Positions 45,180 through 57,774 are shown, counted from the stretch's first letter. The stretch is DNA of 64,000 nucleotides from Tubulanus polymorphus (GCF_964204645.1 NC_134033.1:3779631-3843630); one strand, 5' to 3'. Notes: generated by a model from the sequence alone, not told the origin. Program-made: numbers and translations.

Positions 45180-45994
45180 TCACATTTCGTCCGCCGCGTT
45201 GACGACAACTCGTATATCGCCGAGACCGAGGTTCAACGGTTTCATACGCAGCATACGCCGCCACTGTACCACGTGCACGAGCGCCATCGTATTCAGGCGC
45301 ATGCGCGTCACCGTCGAAATCGTCTCCTTCAGCTCGTCGTGTTTCGAGTGCACGCCGGTCATAATCGCTATCAGAAAGTTCAACATCACGATGGCCACGA
45401 TGAAAACCATTTCCATATGGTAAACCTGGAACAACACCAACTTGTGGCGATCCGACGATATTTGCGCGTAGTCCGCCATGTTTATCATGCTCAGAAACGT
45501 GCCGTAGATCACTTTCCAGCTGGACCATCCGCAGACGTTCGCGTTCACCAGCAACGACGATAGACACGTGCAGTAGATCATGAAAACCACCGCGAATATG
45601 AAGGAAAACCTCGCCAGAGCTTGCAACATCTTTTGCAAGCTCATGAAGTAGAAACCGAACGAGGGAAATATTTGAAAAAACGCGCAGACGTTGCTGAGAA
45701 AAACCGGCGTGAAAAACAGGTACATCCAGCTGAACTCGTAGGGCACTTGATTCTTGGTGTAGACGGCGTTCGCTAGCATGATCGTCACCAGAATCGAATC
45801 GTGGAGAAGTTGACCGAACGTATTGCGTAAGATAAATTTCAGTACGAGCCTGCGTTTAAGCGAGGCGATGATGAGGGCGACGTAGGCCAGTATCTTCAAT
45901 ACAACTATCAAGCTGACCGCGTAAGCGGACGCACGCATGCATACTCGAACCGGTCGCGGCATCGGTATGTATGACTTATTCGCCATGCAGTAAT
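45180..45994 (-). CDS. TRP-like cation channel, last exon (S2-S6)
   Basis: The acceptor TCTCTGCAG opens the exon in phase 1; it joins to the exon at 46960 and continues to a stop at 45180. It encodes S2 (AVSLIVVLKILAYVALII), S3, S4 (region FSWMYLFFTPVFLSNVCAFF), S5 (FSFIFAVVFMIYCTCLSSLL), a pore loop (SWKVIYGTFLSMINMADY) and S6 (VAIVMLNFLIAIMTGV). The LNFLIAIM motif is typical of TRP channel S6. The C-terminal tail is short (about 55 residues). Closest in style to TRPA or TRPV types, but the subfamily is not settled. An ATG at 45984-45986 is internal, not the start. The gene lies between receptor units 2 and 3 on the same strand but is unrelated. Confidence 0.8.
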
Positions 45995-46399
45995 CTGCAG
46001 AGAAAAAATCGAAAAAAAATTTGAATATATATTAAAAATATAATATAAATTCAGAATAAAATATGTAAATGTACGTATGCGAATTGTGATTGCGATTTGA
46101 GAGATGTGAGATGTGAAGATAGGATTCTTGAGTTTCGGATAGTTAATTAGGTACGGTCTTAATTGACACAGTTTAGCCATAGGCTGTTACGAGCTGTTTA
46201 GATACCACAATTAGCGCTAACTTTCGAGTTGGAAAAAAATCCTCCAACCGTGAGACAATGCTCAGACCAGACTGGGCGATTTTCGGTTATCGGAATAAGC
46301 CGAACCAGAGAAGTGCGATGACACATCGCTGGTCGAACTAAGTGAAACCGAATGTCAGCTAGTCGGAACTATAGTCCGGAATTAGTCGACCACGGAATT

Positions 46400-46555
46400 G
46401 AGCATTTAACGGGAAAACCAACAGAAGCCTAACGTTGTTTAATACAGGCCACATTGGCCCGACCTGATTCTGGTTGGCTAGTAACGACTCCAACGACCCG
46501 TGAGGTCAAGGGATTCGAACCCACTTAGCGAAAGCCGTTCCACGAGAAAATAAAC
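46400..46555. mobile_element. SINE-like dispersed repeat, copy 2
   Basis: CGGGAAAACCAACAGAAGCC and CTAGTAACGACTCCAACGAC match the element at 11750-11965 on the opposite strand. The B-box block (GGGATTCGAACCC) seems inverted relative to the body when the two copies are compared. Confidence 0.6.
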
Positions 46556-46959
46556 TAGTATATATATAATACGAACAAGGCTGCGCAGAAAATCCGTTAT
46601 CGCTGCCTTGCAGCTATATTTACTATCGCTATTAACTTGTTAATACTATCGTTTCGGCAATGTAGACAAATAAAGTAAACTTATTCCATTGTATTCTGTT
46701 CTGCAATAGCTACGGTACGCCAACGAGGAAGAGATGACCTCCAGCGCGCCAGTAGAAGCTGTATAACGTCATCAATGTATCGCTACTGGACTGGTTACCG
46801 GTCAATTCGATAATCGATTTTTTTTTTAAATCCAAAATTACTTTATTGATCCTAAATACTAGCTAACTTAATATCATGTTTTTCATTGTCGACAATATAA
46901 CGCAATATATGTGTTATTTCTAAATGCGTCTAAACTTTCATATTAGTTTTCTTGTTTAC

Positions 46960-47821
46960 CTGTGTTGTTGAGATCCGCTGAAATGTGTTCCTGATATTCG
47001 TAAAACCTGACGTGCGGCATCAACATGAAGAGCATGAAAATACACAATCTAAAAGCGCTTCCCAGACAGTGCACGTATTTACTCCTAGCCCAAATCAGCT
47101 TCGACCAGGCCTCGATCGACGGGTTCTTCAAACAGGCGCTGGCGTGCATCTTCTCCAGCACCGAATCGGCGTCGTTCAAGACGAAAAACCAGTGCGGCGA
47201 TTTATCGTAACGATCGCTGTCCGCATCGTAAACCCCGAGATCGTACGAGTATACGACCTTCATGCCGTGATCGGCGGTCATCGTGCGGTAGACGCCCTCC
47301 GTGTTCAAAATAACCGAAAACAAACCGAACGTCCCCACGCGGGCGGCGAACTCTAACGGTCGAAGTTCTAGTTTATTCTCGTCCGTCAGTAGAACTGCCA
47401 TATTCGGCGATATTTGGCGGTATACGAGGCGGTAGATTTCGACGAGTTTTGACTCTAGACGCGGGCACGCGGCCGCCGCCGAGACCAGCGCGTGAACGAC
47501 GTTGTTACCGTTAACGTCCTTGACCAGCACGTCTGCTCCCTCGGCGATGAGATACCAGACGACATCCGCGCTGCAGAAAATACAAGCCAGAAACAGCGGG
47601 TTCGAAACCACCGACTTGTCGGCTATCTCGTCCGGGTAGCGCCGCTCGGGAACGACGACGCTAGAATCGTCGGTTAGATTTACGGTTAGATCTGAATCGA
47701 TCAAATCCGATCCTCGCTCGAGTTTGAAGAATTCGTCGCGCGTTTTCTTGACGACGCCGAGGTCGTTACGTTTGATGGCGTCCCGGAATTCGCGGGTTAC
47801 ACGCCTTTTATCGCTTTCCAT
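46960..47821 (-). CDS. TRP-like cation channel, ankyrin and S1 exon
   Basis: Open from a TGA just above 47881 down to the donor ACACAG|GTAAAC (GT at 46958-46959), phase 1. The first ATG is at 47819-47821. A good acceptor (GAACTTTTCAG) lies 20 bases before it, so either this is the first coding exon or an upstream exon exists. It encodes two to three ankyrin-like repeats (NPLFLACIFCSADVVWYLIAE, RPLEFAARVGTFGLFSVILN), a linker with W and H residues, and S1 (FRLCIFMLFMLMPHV). With the last exon this gives about 558 residues, short for a TRP channel (usually 700 or more), so missing upstream ankyrin exons or a shortened paralogue are both possible. Confidence 0.72.
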
Positions 47822-47889
47822 AATTCGCGGATAAATTCTCCTGAAAAGTTCGCTCCAGTCAACTTGATCGCGAAGTGGCAATCAGCTTG

Positions 47890-48640
47890 GAATGATTTCG
47901 CTTCAAAATCACGATTAGTTTCCGATGATTTGGCAAGAATGTCACAATCAGTTTTCAATGTGTCAATTTCTAAAGAATTTCAAATTAAATTTTCCAACGA
48001 TTTACTAGAACTTACAATCAGATTTCATTTTTCACAATCATTGTCCAACGATAATATCTGTAATGTCACAATCAGTTTTAGCACGTCACTGTTAAGTTTC
48101 TTCCGATTGTTTCGCAATAAATTCAAAATCAGTTGTCAGTTATTCCCTCCGAGATTCCGATCAGTTTTCAATATATGAATCACTCGTCATTATCCAGTTT
48201 CCAATGTAGTCGCCATAGAAAGTTTAGTTCCTTTCGTATCATATACGATCAAGATTAAGTTGTTTTTTTTAACATTCATAAATTCAACATAATCAAATTG
48301 TAACGGCAAATATGGAACTGAGTTCGACCGGCTCCCGAAGTTGACGAAATGCTAGCGATGATAAAGTACAACTGGTTGCCAGATCCCAGAACTGTGTGAC
48401 AAACATTCACTGATGAAAAACGCGATTAAAATGACTGTTCAAGTACGTCGCGCACTGGTACGTACATACGAGCTGACGTGTGGAGAGGTGTTGTATCGAT
48501 ACAGATTCGTTTCAAACGTATTTTATAACTCATCATCGCGGTTTTATTTGCATTTATTACGAGTAATTTATCCGCTGATATGATCGCCGGCTCGCTGGTG
48601 CGTTCGTATAATATGTGGTAAAATATTTATACATCGCTAT
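47890..48640. other. Non-coding spacer upstream of the TRP-like gene
   Basis: Contains repeated CAATCAG-type short motifs (47880-48160) but no gene. May include the promoter of the TRP-like gene. Confidence 0.45.
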
Positions 48641-48689
48641 GAAACGATGTATCTAACCGTGATGTTTATCACTGGCTGTGATATTTGTT

Positions 48690-48830
48690 ATTGGAGAGGG
48701 AAAGGGAGAGGGGGCAGAGGGAGAGGCAGAGGCAGTGGTAGAGGCAGAGGCAGGGGCAGAGGCAGGGGCAGGGGCAGGCACAGAGGCAGGGGCAGGCGCA
48801 GAGGCAGAGGCAGGGTCAAGGGCGGTTTGC
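48690..48830 (+). repeat. G-rich GGCAGA/GGCAGG minisatellite
   Basis: Purine-rich hexamers (GGCAGA, GGCAGG, GGGGCA) repeat for about 140 bases. Dense short G runs on the plus strand give potential for G-quadruplex structure. Open frames here (Gly-Arg or Glu-Ala repeats) are by-products of composition. Confidence 0.88.
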
Positions 48831-48939
48831 TATCATCAAAACTATGAACAAATGAAAGTTAGTATTAATAAACTGTGAATCTGTTTCTGAGATTAAAACT
48901 GAAATATATTTTTGAACCAGAGGTCACCCCGGAAAAAAT

Positions 48940-50056
48940 GAACTGCACCAGACGTTAGATACATTCAATCAGCAGCCTTTCAATAGTGATCGCTTGAAGC
49001 GATGTGGTTCCATGGATACAAAATGATACCCGCATTAAGCGTACGTAATACAATGGATACTCGGTACCGGCAACGCCCCAATATACTCGAATATAGTCAA
49101 CTTTCGAAATGAAATCTGATAAAACATGATTAATTTGTGAGAGAAATAAATAGAGAAATAGGGAAATCCACTATTCTGTTTAAATCACATATCGCGTGGT
49201 ATATCCGTTGAGAGTCTGTCTCATCGGTAGCGATCATATTACACAAGTGCATATCAGTTTTTGATACTTTGATAATATGACTTCGAAATAAAACATTTGA
49301 TTTTCAAGGATTTAATCATGCAAGGGAAGAGCAAGTAGATAAAATAGTAAATATATATAGTCTAAGCATTAAACTTGACTTCGTATTCTATTGAAAATTG
49401 ATTGCATATATCGATTATAATATTCAATGCTTCTGATATTTTGCATGGGGTATATTGCACTTTCTTTTACTTGGCAATTTCGTTTACCCGAATCGGTCAC
49501 CATGCGGTTCGGTTGTGGCTGAAAAATACTTTCATTCGGTGGCACATTTAGTAAAGTAGTATAGTATTTATTTTTCATTAGGTCGTTACATTATTACATT
49601 ATTGATATCGCATGATATACAGTGACAAAAATGTAACAAGAAAATGTGGGCTACACGAAGAGATCACAAAGATCTATCGGAGCCGTGCCGCCCTAAAAGA
49701 ACAATCAAACCAATCACTCTTACACACACGCTCACACTACATCAGTGAATACAAATTAATAAGTCGTCATCTATGTAATCGTCTATTTCAATTTCACTGG
49801 TCAGTAAAGGGCTCACCGAGCCCCTTAAATCCACACCTGAAGTAAATACTATTGCATTTAACAAACAATCTACAATGAATCTAATAGCTACGAAAATAAC
49901 ACTATTTCATATGAATTGTTCAGATGAAGAAGTGATGAAAAAACTGAATGGACCACGGGCCCAAAGGTCGTCGTTAATATCTCCTTTGTTCTTTTGATTC
50001 ATTACTAGAGTTTGGTGTGCGACCATGAACATTAAAACGATTCGTTTAAAAGCTCC
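48940..50056. other. 3' flank of receptor unit 3, non-coding
   Basis: Homologous to 32978-34727 apart from a 600-base block. No gene beyond the same unconstrained 69-codon frame (49369-49578). Confidence 0.6.
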
Positions 50057-50062
50057 TTTATT
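50057..50062 (-). terminator. Polyadenylation signal of receptor unit 3
   Basis: AATAAA on the minus strand one base after the stop codon; same sequence context as unit 2. Confidence 0.6.
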
Positions 50063-50063
50063 G

Positions 50064-53000
50064 CTACTGAAGTGTTCTACTTTTTTGTTGACGATTATAT
50101 CTCGGTCTAATTGATTTCATATCGATCGTCAGTATTGTATAAAGAAGCGGATTCAGAGACGAGTTGATCGGTAAAAATAGAACGGCCAGCCAAGCGGCCA
50201 CCTGGTTCGGTATCTCGACCGAAAAGACGGCGCAAAACTGAACGATTATTATCGGTAGCCAGCAAAATAAATTACAAAGATTGATTACTAAACTCCTTCG
50301 AGCTAAAACCAGTTCGGTAGGATCGGCTCTACCCGAACCCGACCTACTCCCAGATACGAGTCTATACATCTGGGCGTACGTCGTCATTATCGTAGCCAAT
50401 ATGGCCGAATTAAACAAGGCAAAAATAGCGAATGAATAGTGCCAGCCATTGACGTCGATCGTCAGTAAATTCATAGGCAAACAAACTCCGGTTGTACCGT
50501 AAAAATTGTCTCCGAAGTAAGACGACGATGACAGCGGTAGAATAGAAACTGTGCTTATAACGACCCAACAAATGCAGCAAATACCGATAACGTATTTCGG
50601 AGTTATAATCGCACTTCTAGAAAACGGGTTGACGATATTTGAATATCTCTGACGCGTTAGAATTAAGAGAAAAGTTAAGGAACCTTCGCACGAAACGGTG
50701 ACTATAACCCCGGCGAGACGACATAATGAGCTATCCGTCCAGGTTTCAGAATTCAGATAATAAACGCCTTTGAACACGTAGTCAGCTCCTGCGATCAAAA
50801 ACAAATAGACCGACATCAGAAAATCACAACCGGCAATATTTATGATGAGGATGTCTGAAGATGCGTTACGTGTTCCGGGGGATTCCATCCGCAAAGCTTG
50901 AACGCGAAATACAATAACGATACTGTTAGCGAGAAAACTGAAAGATGCGATCATCCAGATGACGGCTCTCAGTACAGCGTTACCCATCAGGTCAGAGCAG
51001 GTCGAAAATTGATCAGCCTCGGGAAGACATCGGTCGACATTCGGTGCCATGCAGCAAAATTTGTAAGCATCCGAAGCGAGGTATCTCAATGATGTAAGAT
51101 CGCCAAGAACGTTTCTTTTTACGAATATCACTTCGGAATTGTTGACGAGATCTAAAATTTCGAGTTTAGCCAGTCCAGAAAAAGCATAGCTGGAAATATA
51201 ATGTATTCTGTTATTACTGATATTTAACGACTGTAATGTGGATAAACCTTTAAATACATTTTCACCGAGAACCGATATAGAAAGTCCGTGAAGATCGAGA
51301 ACAGTAAGTGACGTCAGACCTCGGAAACTACCGTCTTCTAAATGTTGCAGCGGATTTCCGATAAGAAATAGTTCTTTTAAACCGATCAAACCTGCGAATG
51401 TATTAGCAGATAATGATGTTATGCGGTTGTGAGTAAGGTCTAATGCGCATAGATTGTTTAGATTAGAAAACGCGTTTGGAACGATGTAAGACAAATTATT
51501 GCCTGAAATGTCGAGAAAACGAAGATAAATGAAAGGGTTTAACATCGATTCGTTAAATACGACTCGGTTATTCGACAAAATCAAAGCCCGAGTTGATTCT
51601 ATAAAACGACCAGTAATATCTGATAAAAGAGCATTTTCACAATCGATGAAATGACCCCGGCAATTACAACGCTCAGGACACGTGACCTTACAGTATGATT
51701 CGTCATCCGAGTTATGTTTACAATTAACGACACCGTCGCAAACTTCAGATTGCGGAATACAACGATTTTCCTGACCACATTTAAACATTCCCGGACACGA
51801 CCAAATCTCGCAGTTTCGTTCATCTTCTGAATTAGGACAATCGGATCGACCGTCACAAACGTGTCTGATCGGTATACAGTAAGATGCCGGACATTTTACA
51901 GTACCAGCCGCGCATTCGAAGTCATTACACGCGAGTATATGTTCAAGATTTCTACATACCGGGAAACCAATCGGCATCCTTTCTAAAATACACCTTTCGT
52001 GTCGGAAATAACAGCGAGGAGAATTGAACGAACATCTTTGTTCATCCGATTCCTTACACAGATCTGTGAAACGAGTCGTACAGTGATTGTCATTATTACA
52101 GTAAACCTCGGGATTCACTGTCATATTAGTGACCAATTCGTCTTCTTCGAGACTTCCGCTACAATCCACGACACCATCCCGATACAACTGAGAACTAATA
52201 CATTCACCGTCCGCGCACGAGAACCCCTGGCAATTTTCGGCATTGCATCCGATCTCATCGGAACCGTCTTTACAGTTGGCTAGTCCGTCACATCGTTTAT
52301 AACTATCGATACATTTGTGATTGGAACAGCGATATTGCGTAGATAAACACGGTGGATGATAGCAAGAGTTCTCATCCGAGCCATCGACGCAATCTCTCAT
52401 GAAGTCGCAGAAACCGCTAATCGATATAACCTGTCCATCTTTACAGCGGAACTGACTGTGTAGGTTGATATCCGTACAATCGAGTTCATCTTCACCGTGT
52501 TGACAGTCGTGTCTGGTATCACATACGCGATGGTCGCTGATACATCTTTGATCGTTACATTCAAACTGCCACGATTTACAACCGCTTATAGAAGCTAACT
52601 CTTCACCAGTTACATTATAGGTACACAACACGGAATACACTTTATCTTTTGTATTATCGAAAGGTTTCAATAACCATTTAAGCGATTGAATATAATTAAT
52701 TTCATTTCTTGTCACCAGTGGTTTGATAATTTTAGATCCGTCGCGGTCCATTGTCAGTATAGCGCCATATTGATGGCGATATTGAAATTTGTTGATCAAA
52801 TTTTTCATATCACTTTCTATATTTAAGTTGATTCTTACTATTTCGGTGCGGATGCTGTGACACATTTCTCTGGCACTCCGAATATTCAAACCTCGATTGT
52901 TTTTCCAGTCGGTTAGTATGTGATAACATTGTCCGGTAATAGTTACCCAACCTCTTGGACAGGTTGAATTTATTAAAGTAACATCGGGAATGATTTGATC

Positions 53001-53330
53001 TATGGTTTTATTTAAGCCTGTATTTGTTGAATTGTTCGCGTCGTTTATCGTTGAATTGTGTTTGTTTTTGATGTCGATTCTCTCAGATTCACAAATGAAT
53101 GTCGTGTGCGTCTCCTCGATTTGACACGGGAATCGAACCCAGTTCGCTGATCCTCGTGGATTATTCAGTATCATCGCCGTACACGGCATATTGACGTCAT
53201 TAATCGGTTGTTTTCTTAGCGGAGATATCAATCCTCGAATAACTTCTGGTATCGTTTCATTAATAACAGGTTTATACCACTCTGCGTAGCTTAATGGTTT
53301 ACCGTCAGTCCACGTGTAATAACCATCATT
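50064..53330 (-). CDS. Receptor unit 3, exon C: lectin end, LDLa, LRR, 7TM
   Basis: 1088 residues, fully open from the acceptor CGAAACAG to the stop; whole protein about 1948 residues. Same domain order as unit 2. All LDLa cysteines seen in unit 2 are kept, and RQRY, NPLLY and the hinge are conserved. Differences from unit 2 are scattered replacements (e.g. SYAEW for SYTEW in the lectin domain, YVFKG for HAFKG after TM2). The C-terminus is four residues longer (KSRTLQ end), because the stop used by unit 2 is changed. Confidence 0.92.
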   Translation of the reverse strand, partial: NDGYYTWTDGKPLSYAEWYKPVINETIPEVIRGLISPLRKQPINDVNMPCTAMILNNPRGSANWVRFPCQIEETHTTFICESERIDIKNKHNSTINDANNSTNTGLNKTIDQIIPDVTLINSTCPRGWVTITGQCYHILTDWKNNRGLNIRSAREMCHSIRTEIVRINLNIESDMKNLINKFQYRHQYGAILTMDRDGSKIIKPLVTRNEINYIQSLKWLLKPFDNTKDKVYSVLCTYNVTGEELASISGCKSWQFECNDQRCISDHRVCDTRHDCQHGEDELDCTDINLHSQFRCKDGQVISISGFCDFMRDCVDGSDENSCYHPPCLSTQYRCSNHKCIDSYKRCDGLANCKDGSDEIGCNAENCQGFSCADGECISSQLYRDGVVDCSGSLEEDELVTNMTVNPEVYCNNDNHCTTRFTDLCKESDEQRCSFNSPRCYFRHERCILERMPIGFPVCRNLEHILACNDFECAAGTVKCPASYCIPIRHVCDGRSDCPNSEDERNCEIWSCPGMFKCGQENRCIPQSEVCDGVVNCKHNSDDESYCKVTCPERCNCRGHFIDCENALLSDITGRFIESTRALILSNNRVVFNESMLNPFIYLRFLDISGNNLSYIVPNAFSNLNNLCALDLTHNRITSLSANTFAGLIGLKELFLIGNPLQHLEDGSFRGLTSLTVLDLHGLSISVLGENVFKGLSTLQSLNISNNRIHYISSYAFSGLAKLEILDLVNNSEVIFVKRNVLGDLTSLRYLASDAYKFCCMAPNVDRCLPEADQFSTCSDLMGNAVLRAVIWMIASFSFLANSIVIVFRVQALRMESPGTRNASSDILIINIAGCDFLMSVYLFLIAGADYVFKGVYYLNSETWTDSSLCRLAGVIVTVSCEGSLTFLLILTRQRYSNIVNPFSRSAIITPKYVIGICCICWVVISTVSILPLSSSSYFGDNFYGTTGVCLPMNLLTIDVNGWHYSFAIFALFNSAILATIMTTYAQMYRLVSGSRSGSGRADPTELVLARRSLVINLCNLFCWLPIIIVQFCAVFSVEIPNQVAAWLAVLFLPINSSLNPLLYTILTIDMKSIRPRYNRQQKSRTLQ

Positions 53331-53414
53331 CTGTTTCGTGAAGAAAATGAAATATATATCATTCTCTTTAAAAACCTTTCTTTTCTAATTCATATTTGAA
53401 TACATTAGTCTTAC

Positions 53415-54767
53415 CTGCCATTTCAATCCAATCATCATTATGAGCGCTTTTAATGTGTACGCCATTCGGAGAAGTTCTGTAGCGAATAATCTTTTGATGG
53501 GAATCATTTCCTGTTCTGAGTTGATACTGAGTAGATGTCCCGCGTACTTCAGTCTACAGTATATTTCAGCGTTCTCCCAATTCAGACGTTCATCTCTAAT
53601 GAATTTGATGCAGGAAATTCCGGAATCCAGAAATCCTTGTTTACAGTAGAAATCATCGAAATGTTTAATCGGTAACGACTCGTGTAAAGTGTATTGTATT
53701 TGAAATGTCGGAATGTAATTCCTTACTTCAAAACGCAGAGTATTATCTGTTAAACTATAAAATATAAGTCCACGAACCGCGTTATTATCACATATTTTAG
53801 TTTCATGTTGGGTTAAAATGGTTTTGTAATATTTTCCATTTAGAAAGAGGTCGTAATTTATTGTTTGTATCAAAATGATCGGATCATTCTCGACCCTGCT
53901 GTTTGTTTCGCATGAAATTGATCCAATAAATTTGACAATAAATCTGTAATATTGAAATATTTTTTGTTGTATCGGGTTTTCGAATTTATAGGAAATCGAT
54001 TTTGATGTACGTCCTGCCCAACCCGGGTAGTTCGGTGACTGCACGAGTCCACATTTATCTTTAGTAGTAACTGGAAGACGGGATCCAAGAAATCCAGAAC
54101 TATCGGCTTTTTTCACTCCTAGACATTTACGACGTAGTTTAACTATTAGTGGTTCCTGCCAGAATCCAATCTCATAAACTGTGAAATCTACAGTGTTTAA
54201 TACGAGACTGTTATTAAGAAACTGATTACTCAAACTCAGAAACTGATCACATCGCCATGACATCTTGAGAAAACATCGGTCAATTTGATATTCGTGTTCT
54301 GATAATATGTGAATATTTTTCGAGCGAAGGCGTCGATTTTCAGGTGTAATCACGAGACAGTGTGACGTCATATTGATCTGACGTTCTTCATCCTGTAGAA
54401 CGTAACCGTCACAATCAGTAGGAGCTAATTTAAGATATGACCTGCTGGGATCACCAACTGTTAACTGATTGTTATAGTAATAAGCGTATGCTACTACAGT
54501 AACCGGTCCACCTGATGTAATCAGGCTGACGACAGATCGACCGTAGTATGAACCAGGACAATACGGACCATAGCGTCTAGCTGTGAAATTACTACCATCA
54601 AATATATAAAAACCAGCTCGACCACAGTTTTCTGATAACACTGTTAGTTTCAACTGTTCTTCATAGATGTTCACTTTCCAGTTTAGTTGTAATGTAGTTA
54701 CACGATACAATGTATTCTTTGTTCTCGGGAACAATCGATTATCTGATATTGAGTTTGTGAGTGAATG
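53415..54767 (-). CDS. Receptor unit 3, exon B (CUB domains and lectin start)
   Basis: 451 codons, phase 0 at both ends; acceptor TTATATTCCAG, donor TGGCAG|GTAAGA. Carries a three-to-four-codon insertion (GDPSRSYLKLAP) in the first CUB-like domain relative to unit 1, at about 54425-54460, and a variable loop at about 53808-53905 (SCETNSRVENDP). Confidence 0.87.
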
Positions 54768-55075
54768 CTGGAATATAAGAGAATTGATTACAACATTGAA
54801 CGTTTACAATACGACAATTTCAAACCAATCACAACCTGAAAATATCGATGATAGTTGTAATCCAAAATAAATTTAAATTCTTACACAAATCATCATAATT
54901 ACTCTGCGTAAACAACAAGTGCGTCCGAATATATTGTAATTTGGGTCACACATAACATTGTTATTCCAATTTTTTCGATAAAGTTTCGCTGGTCAATATC
55001 GCCATCAAAATCATAGATTATTACAATGATTCTATTACACGAACCTAATTTACAAATTCACTGTAATAAACTTAC

Positions 55076-56302
55076 CGATATCTGTGGCTTGTTGACGTAG
55101 ACGTCTGATATTGTCATCGATTTCGCTTCAAATTCTATTTTCAAATTCGATCTTAAGTAATCCGATGTCGTTAAAACGCACAGAATCACGAGAAATCCGT
55201 CTGATTTTACACTCAGGGATTTAAGATGGTTAAAACTGAGTAAAATATCAGTTTTCACAATACGTAACCCTTCCTGTTTATATACACCAACGACACCTGG
55301 TGACGAGACGAGATCACGCGTCCAGTTGAAGACGACGTACTGCAGAACATCGACTGTGATAGACCAGCAGTATAAGTGTTTAGACTGAGTTACTATATGT
55401 GGTATTCCATCAATTGTAGTGAGCAGTCCTGATTTATTGTAGACTTGAATTAACGGGTTAGAGATGTTCCAATCTGATATTTGGTAAACTTGCACGAGTA
55501 ACTGTGACTTAAACGACAGTTTATTTGAAATGAATTCAATACGTGCTTTATTAGTTTTAGTATAAAACGATGAAGGCGGATGTCCGGTTTGTTCTCGTAT
55601 AAGAGCTATAGGTTCACTGGTTCTGTTCCATCCGTCGTAAATTTGAGGACGAGTTTTCATCGGATCCTCACCTGGTCTTAATCTGAAATCTATCTCTATA
55701 AACGTTAAATTCATTGCAAACCTGTCTGGCATCTCGATCCATTCAAACAACAATTTACATCGCCGAGTAGAAATTGTGAATTTATAACCTGTTTGAGTTG
55801 GTATTTCGTTTACTGCACGTTTTGAGCATTTATGTACAATTTTCAAACGACTCTGTTCTTCAAAACGATATATAATATAAAGCCGACTACCTCGCACTCC
55901 ATCGATGTTACTCCTAAACAACAACGAAATCAAATCGTTACTGCGGATATCTAGTTGTTTTCTTCCGGTAGCGCAGAGTTTGTTGTCGGACTCACCGACG
56001 AGTAGGTAGTTTTCGTTACAGAATATCGACGGCTCGATGTCGTAGTAAACGTGAACGAGAAAACTTCCCGGTAAAGAGCTGTTTACGAACCAACGGCATT
56101 CAACACCGCGCACTAACGACGGATAGTTCGGTGAAACGATGTAACCAGACGTAGAATCGACGGAGTATTGAGTGCTGTTACAAGATGAACTGACTGTAAC
56201 AGACGCGGCTTCCTCGGCAGAGTTTGCGCGATCAGTCCGCGTAAATATACAGTCTCCGCAAGCGATCAGTAAAACTACGAACAACGCTTTCATTCGCTGC
56301 AT
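55076..56302 (-). CDS. Receptor unit 3, exon A (signal peptide and first CUB)
   Basis: 409 codons, start ATG at 56300-56302, same signal peptide. Donor TATCG|GTAAGT. The loop after TKTNKA reads RIEFISNKLSFKSQ, longer than in unit 1. Confidence 0.87.
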
Positions 56303-56842
56303 ATTGAACACAATTCACGCTTCAAAACAAATACATCTCTAACTATCTCCAAGTTTGCGCGACATTTCTCATAAGAGTCGTTGCAAAGTAATGACGAGTT
56401 GTCAGAATGTCAGAAGTTGACGAATTGATCGAGTCCAATTGTTTTGTAAAAAGATCTCCCATCAAACTGGCGCCAGTGTCGTATTTCTGTTACTTTCACC
56501 TGCGCTCGATTTCGCAGTAATTACCGCGGTTTCTAAATTTAGACGTGTTTCAATATATCGTGTTCTATAATCATGTGCAATTATTTCTCTAAAAATATTT
56601 ACTGTCACTCCCGAACTGCGTTCAGTTTGTGATAATATTCGACGACATTTTATATCTATACCTCAAAATATTCTGCGTCTCTGTAAAACACTTCGTCAAT
56701 ATCTGTTTCGACAATTCATACTCTACAGTCAATATGATAACTGAGTTGAAGCTAAGTGACGCGCGTGGATATCTGATTGTGGTGAGTAATAGGTCTTGTT
56801 TGGAACAGATTGTTTTGAAGAAACAATAGCAACAAAGTAAGA

Positions 56843-57165
56843 CGGGGATGACAGCGGTAGATCCGGAATCTACACCTCGGAATACATCTTCCTACCAAGT
56901 TTAGAAGGAATCAGAGAAAAAATTATCTGTGGATATCTGATTCTGGCGGGTGAGGACTGGTTCGGTACTAACTTTTCGCAGAGCCAACGCCAACCAAGTA
57001 AGACTCGGATGACAGCGGTAGAAAAGAAACTGTGCTTATAACGAGCCAACAAATGCAGCAAATACCGATAACGTATTTTGGAGTTATGATTGGACAGCTA
57101 GAAAACGGGTTGACGAAATTTGAATATCTCTGACGTGAAAGAATTAAGTGAAAAATCAAAGCAGT
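56843..57165 (-). pseudogene. Relics of receptor TM3-TM4 coding sequence upstream of unit 3
   Basis: A short piece at 56843-56862 (GGGGATGACAGCGGTAGA) and a longer one at 56997-57165 match the TM3-TM4 region, including an ISTVSFLPLSS-like stretch and the TRQRYSN equivalent SRQRYSNFVNPF on the minus strand. It is broken before and after. Confidence 0.8.
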
Positions 57166-57217
57166 CTCTATTCATCACTCTTGATGGCTAGAATTTATGA
57201 ATACAAATAACAGTATT

Positions 57218-57238
57218 TCCTGCTGCTGCTGCCGCTAC

Positions 57239-57274
<36 letters not shown>

Positions 57275-57296
57275 ACACTACTACTGCTGCTGCTAA
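57218..57296 (+). repeat. Interrupted CTG repeat
   Basis: CTGCTGCTGCCGCTACACTA followed by further CTG runs and one more TACACTACTA interruption. Positionally equivalent to the long CTG repeat at 30839. Confidence 0.9.
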
Positions 57297-57774
57297 GATC
57301 GTTCTAAGATTATTCTTCGAATTCAGTGATAATTCGAGTGACAGACAATGGACATTTGATTAATTGAATTTTTTGTATATTTCCTATGATGATATCATCT
57401 TAATTTATTTTAGGTGATAATCAATTGCAAATAGTTCTAAGATTTGTGCTTTATTCCTGTGACAATTCGAGTGACAATTCAATAATGGAAATGTGATTGA
57501 TTGTGTTGCAAATTTATATTTATTTTAATTCGATTTTGAAAGGATTTAAATTACTGTATAGAACTATCATTTTAACGAGGACTGTTAGAGAATATCTGAT
57601 ATTATATCTACTTCATATATTAGGTAGGATATTGAAGTGCACATATGTCCCTTACGTGAGGTTAGGTTAGTAAAAAGGGAGATCTATAAGCTTTTTATCA
57701 ATTAGGTCCACTAATCTAAATAGTAATATGCGAAGTTGCCGAGGGATGCTTTCGACAGTTCACATCTCGTGGAT
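57297..57774. other. Spacer shared with 31018-31463
   Basis: Homologous non-coding DNA without the LINE insert. Between about 57620 and 57745 it has its own sequence in place of the RT fragment. Confidence 0.65.

Noticed and set aside
48647-48878. Gly-Arg and Glu-Ala repeat proteins on the plus strand
   Set aside because: Produced by the purine-rich minisatellite in different frames; no flanking coding sequence.
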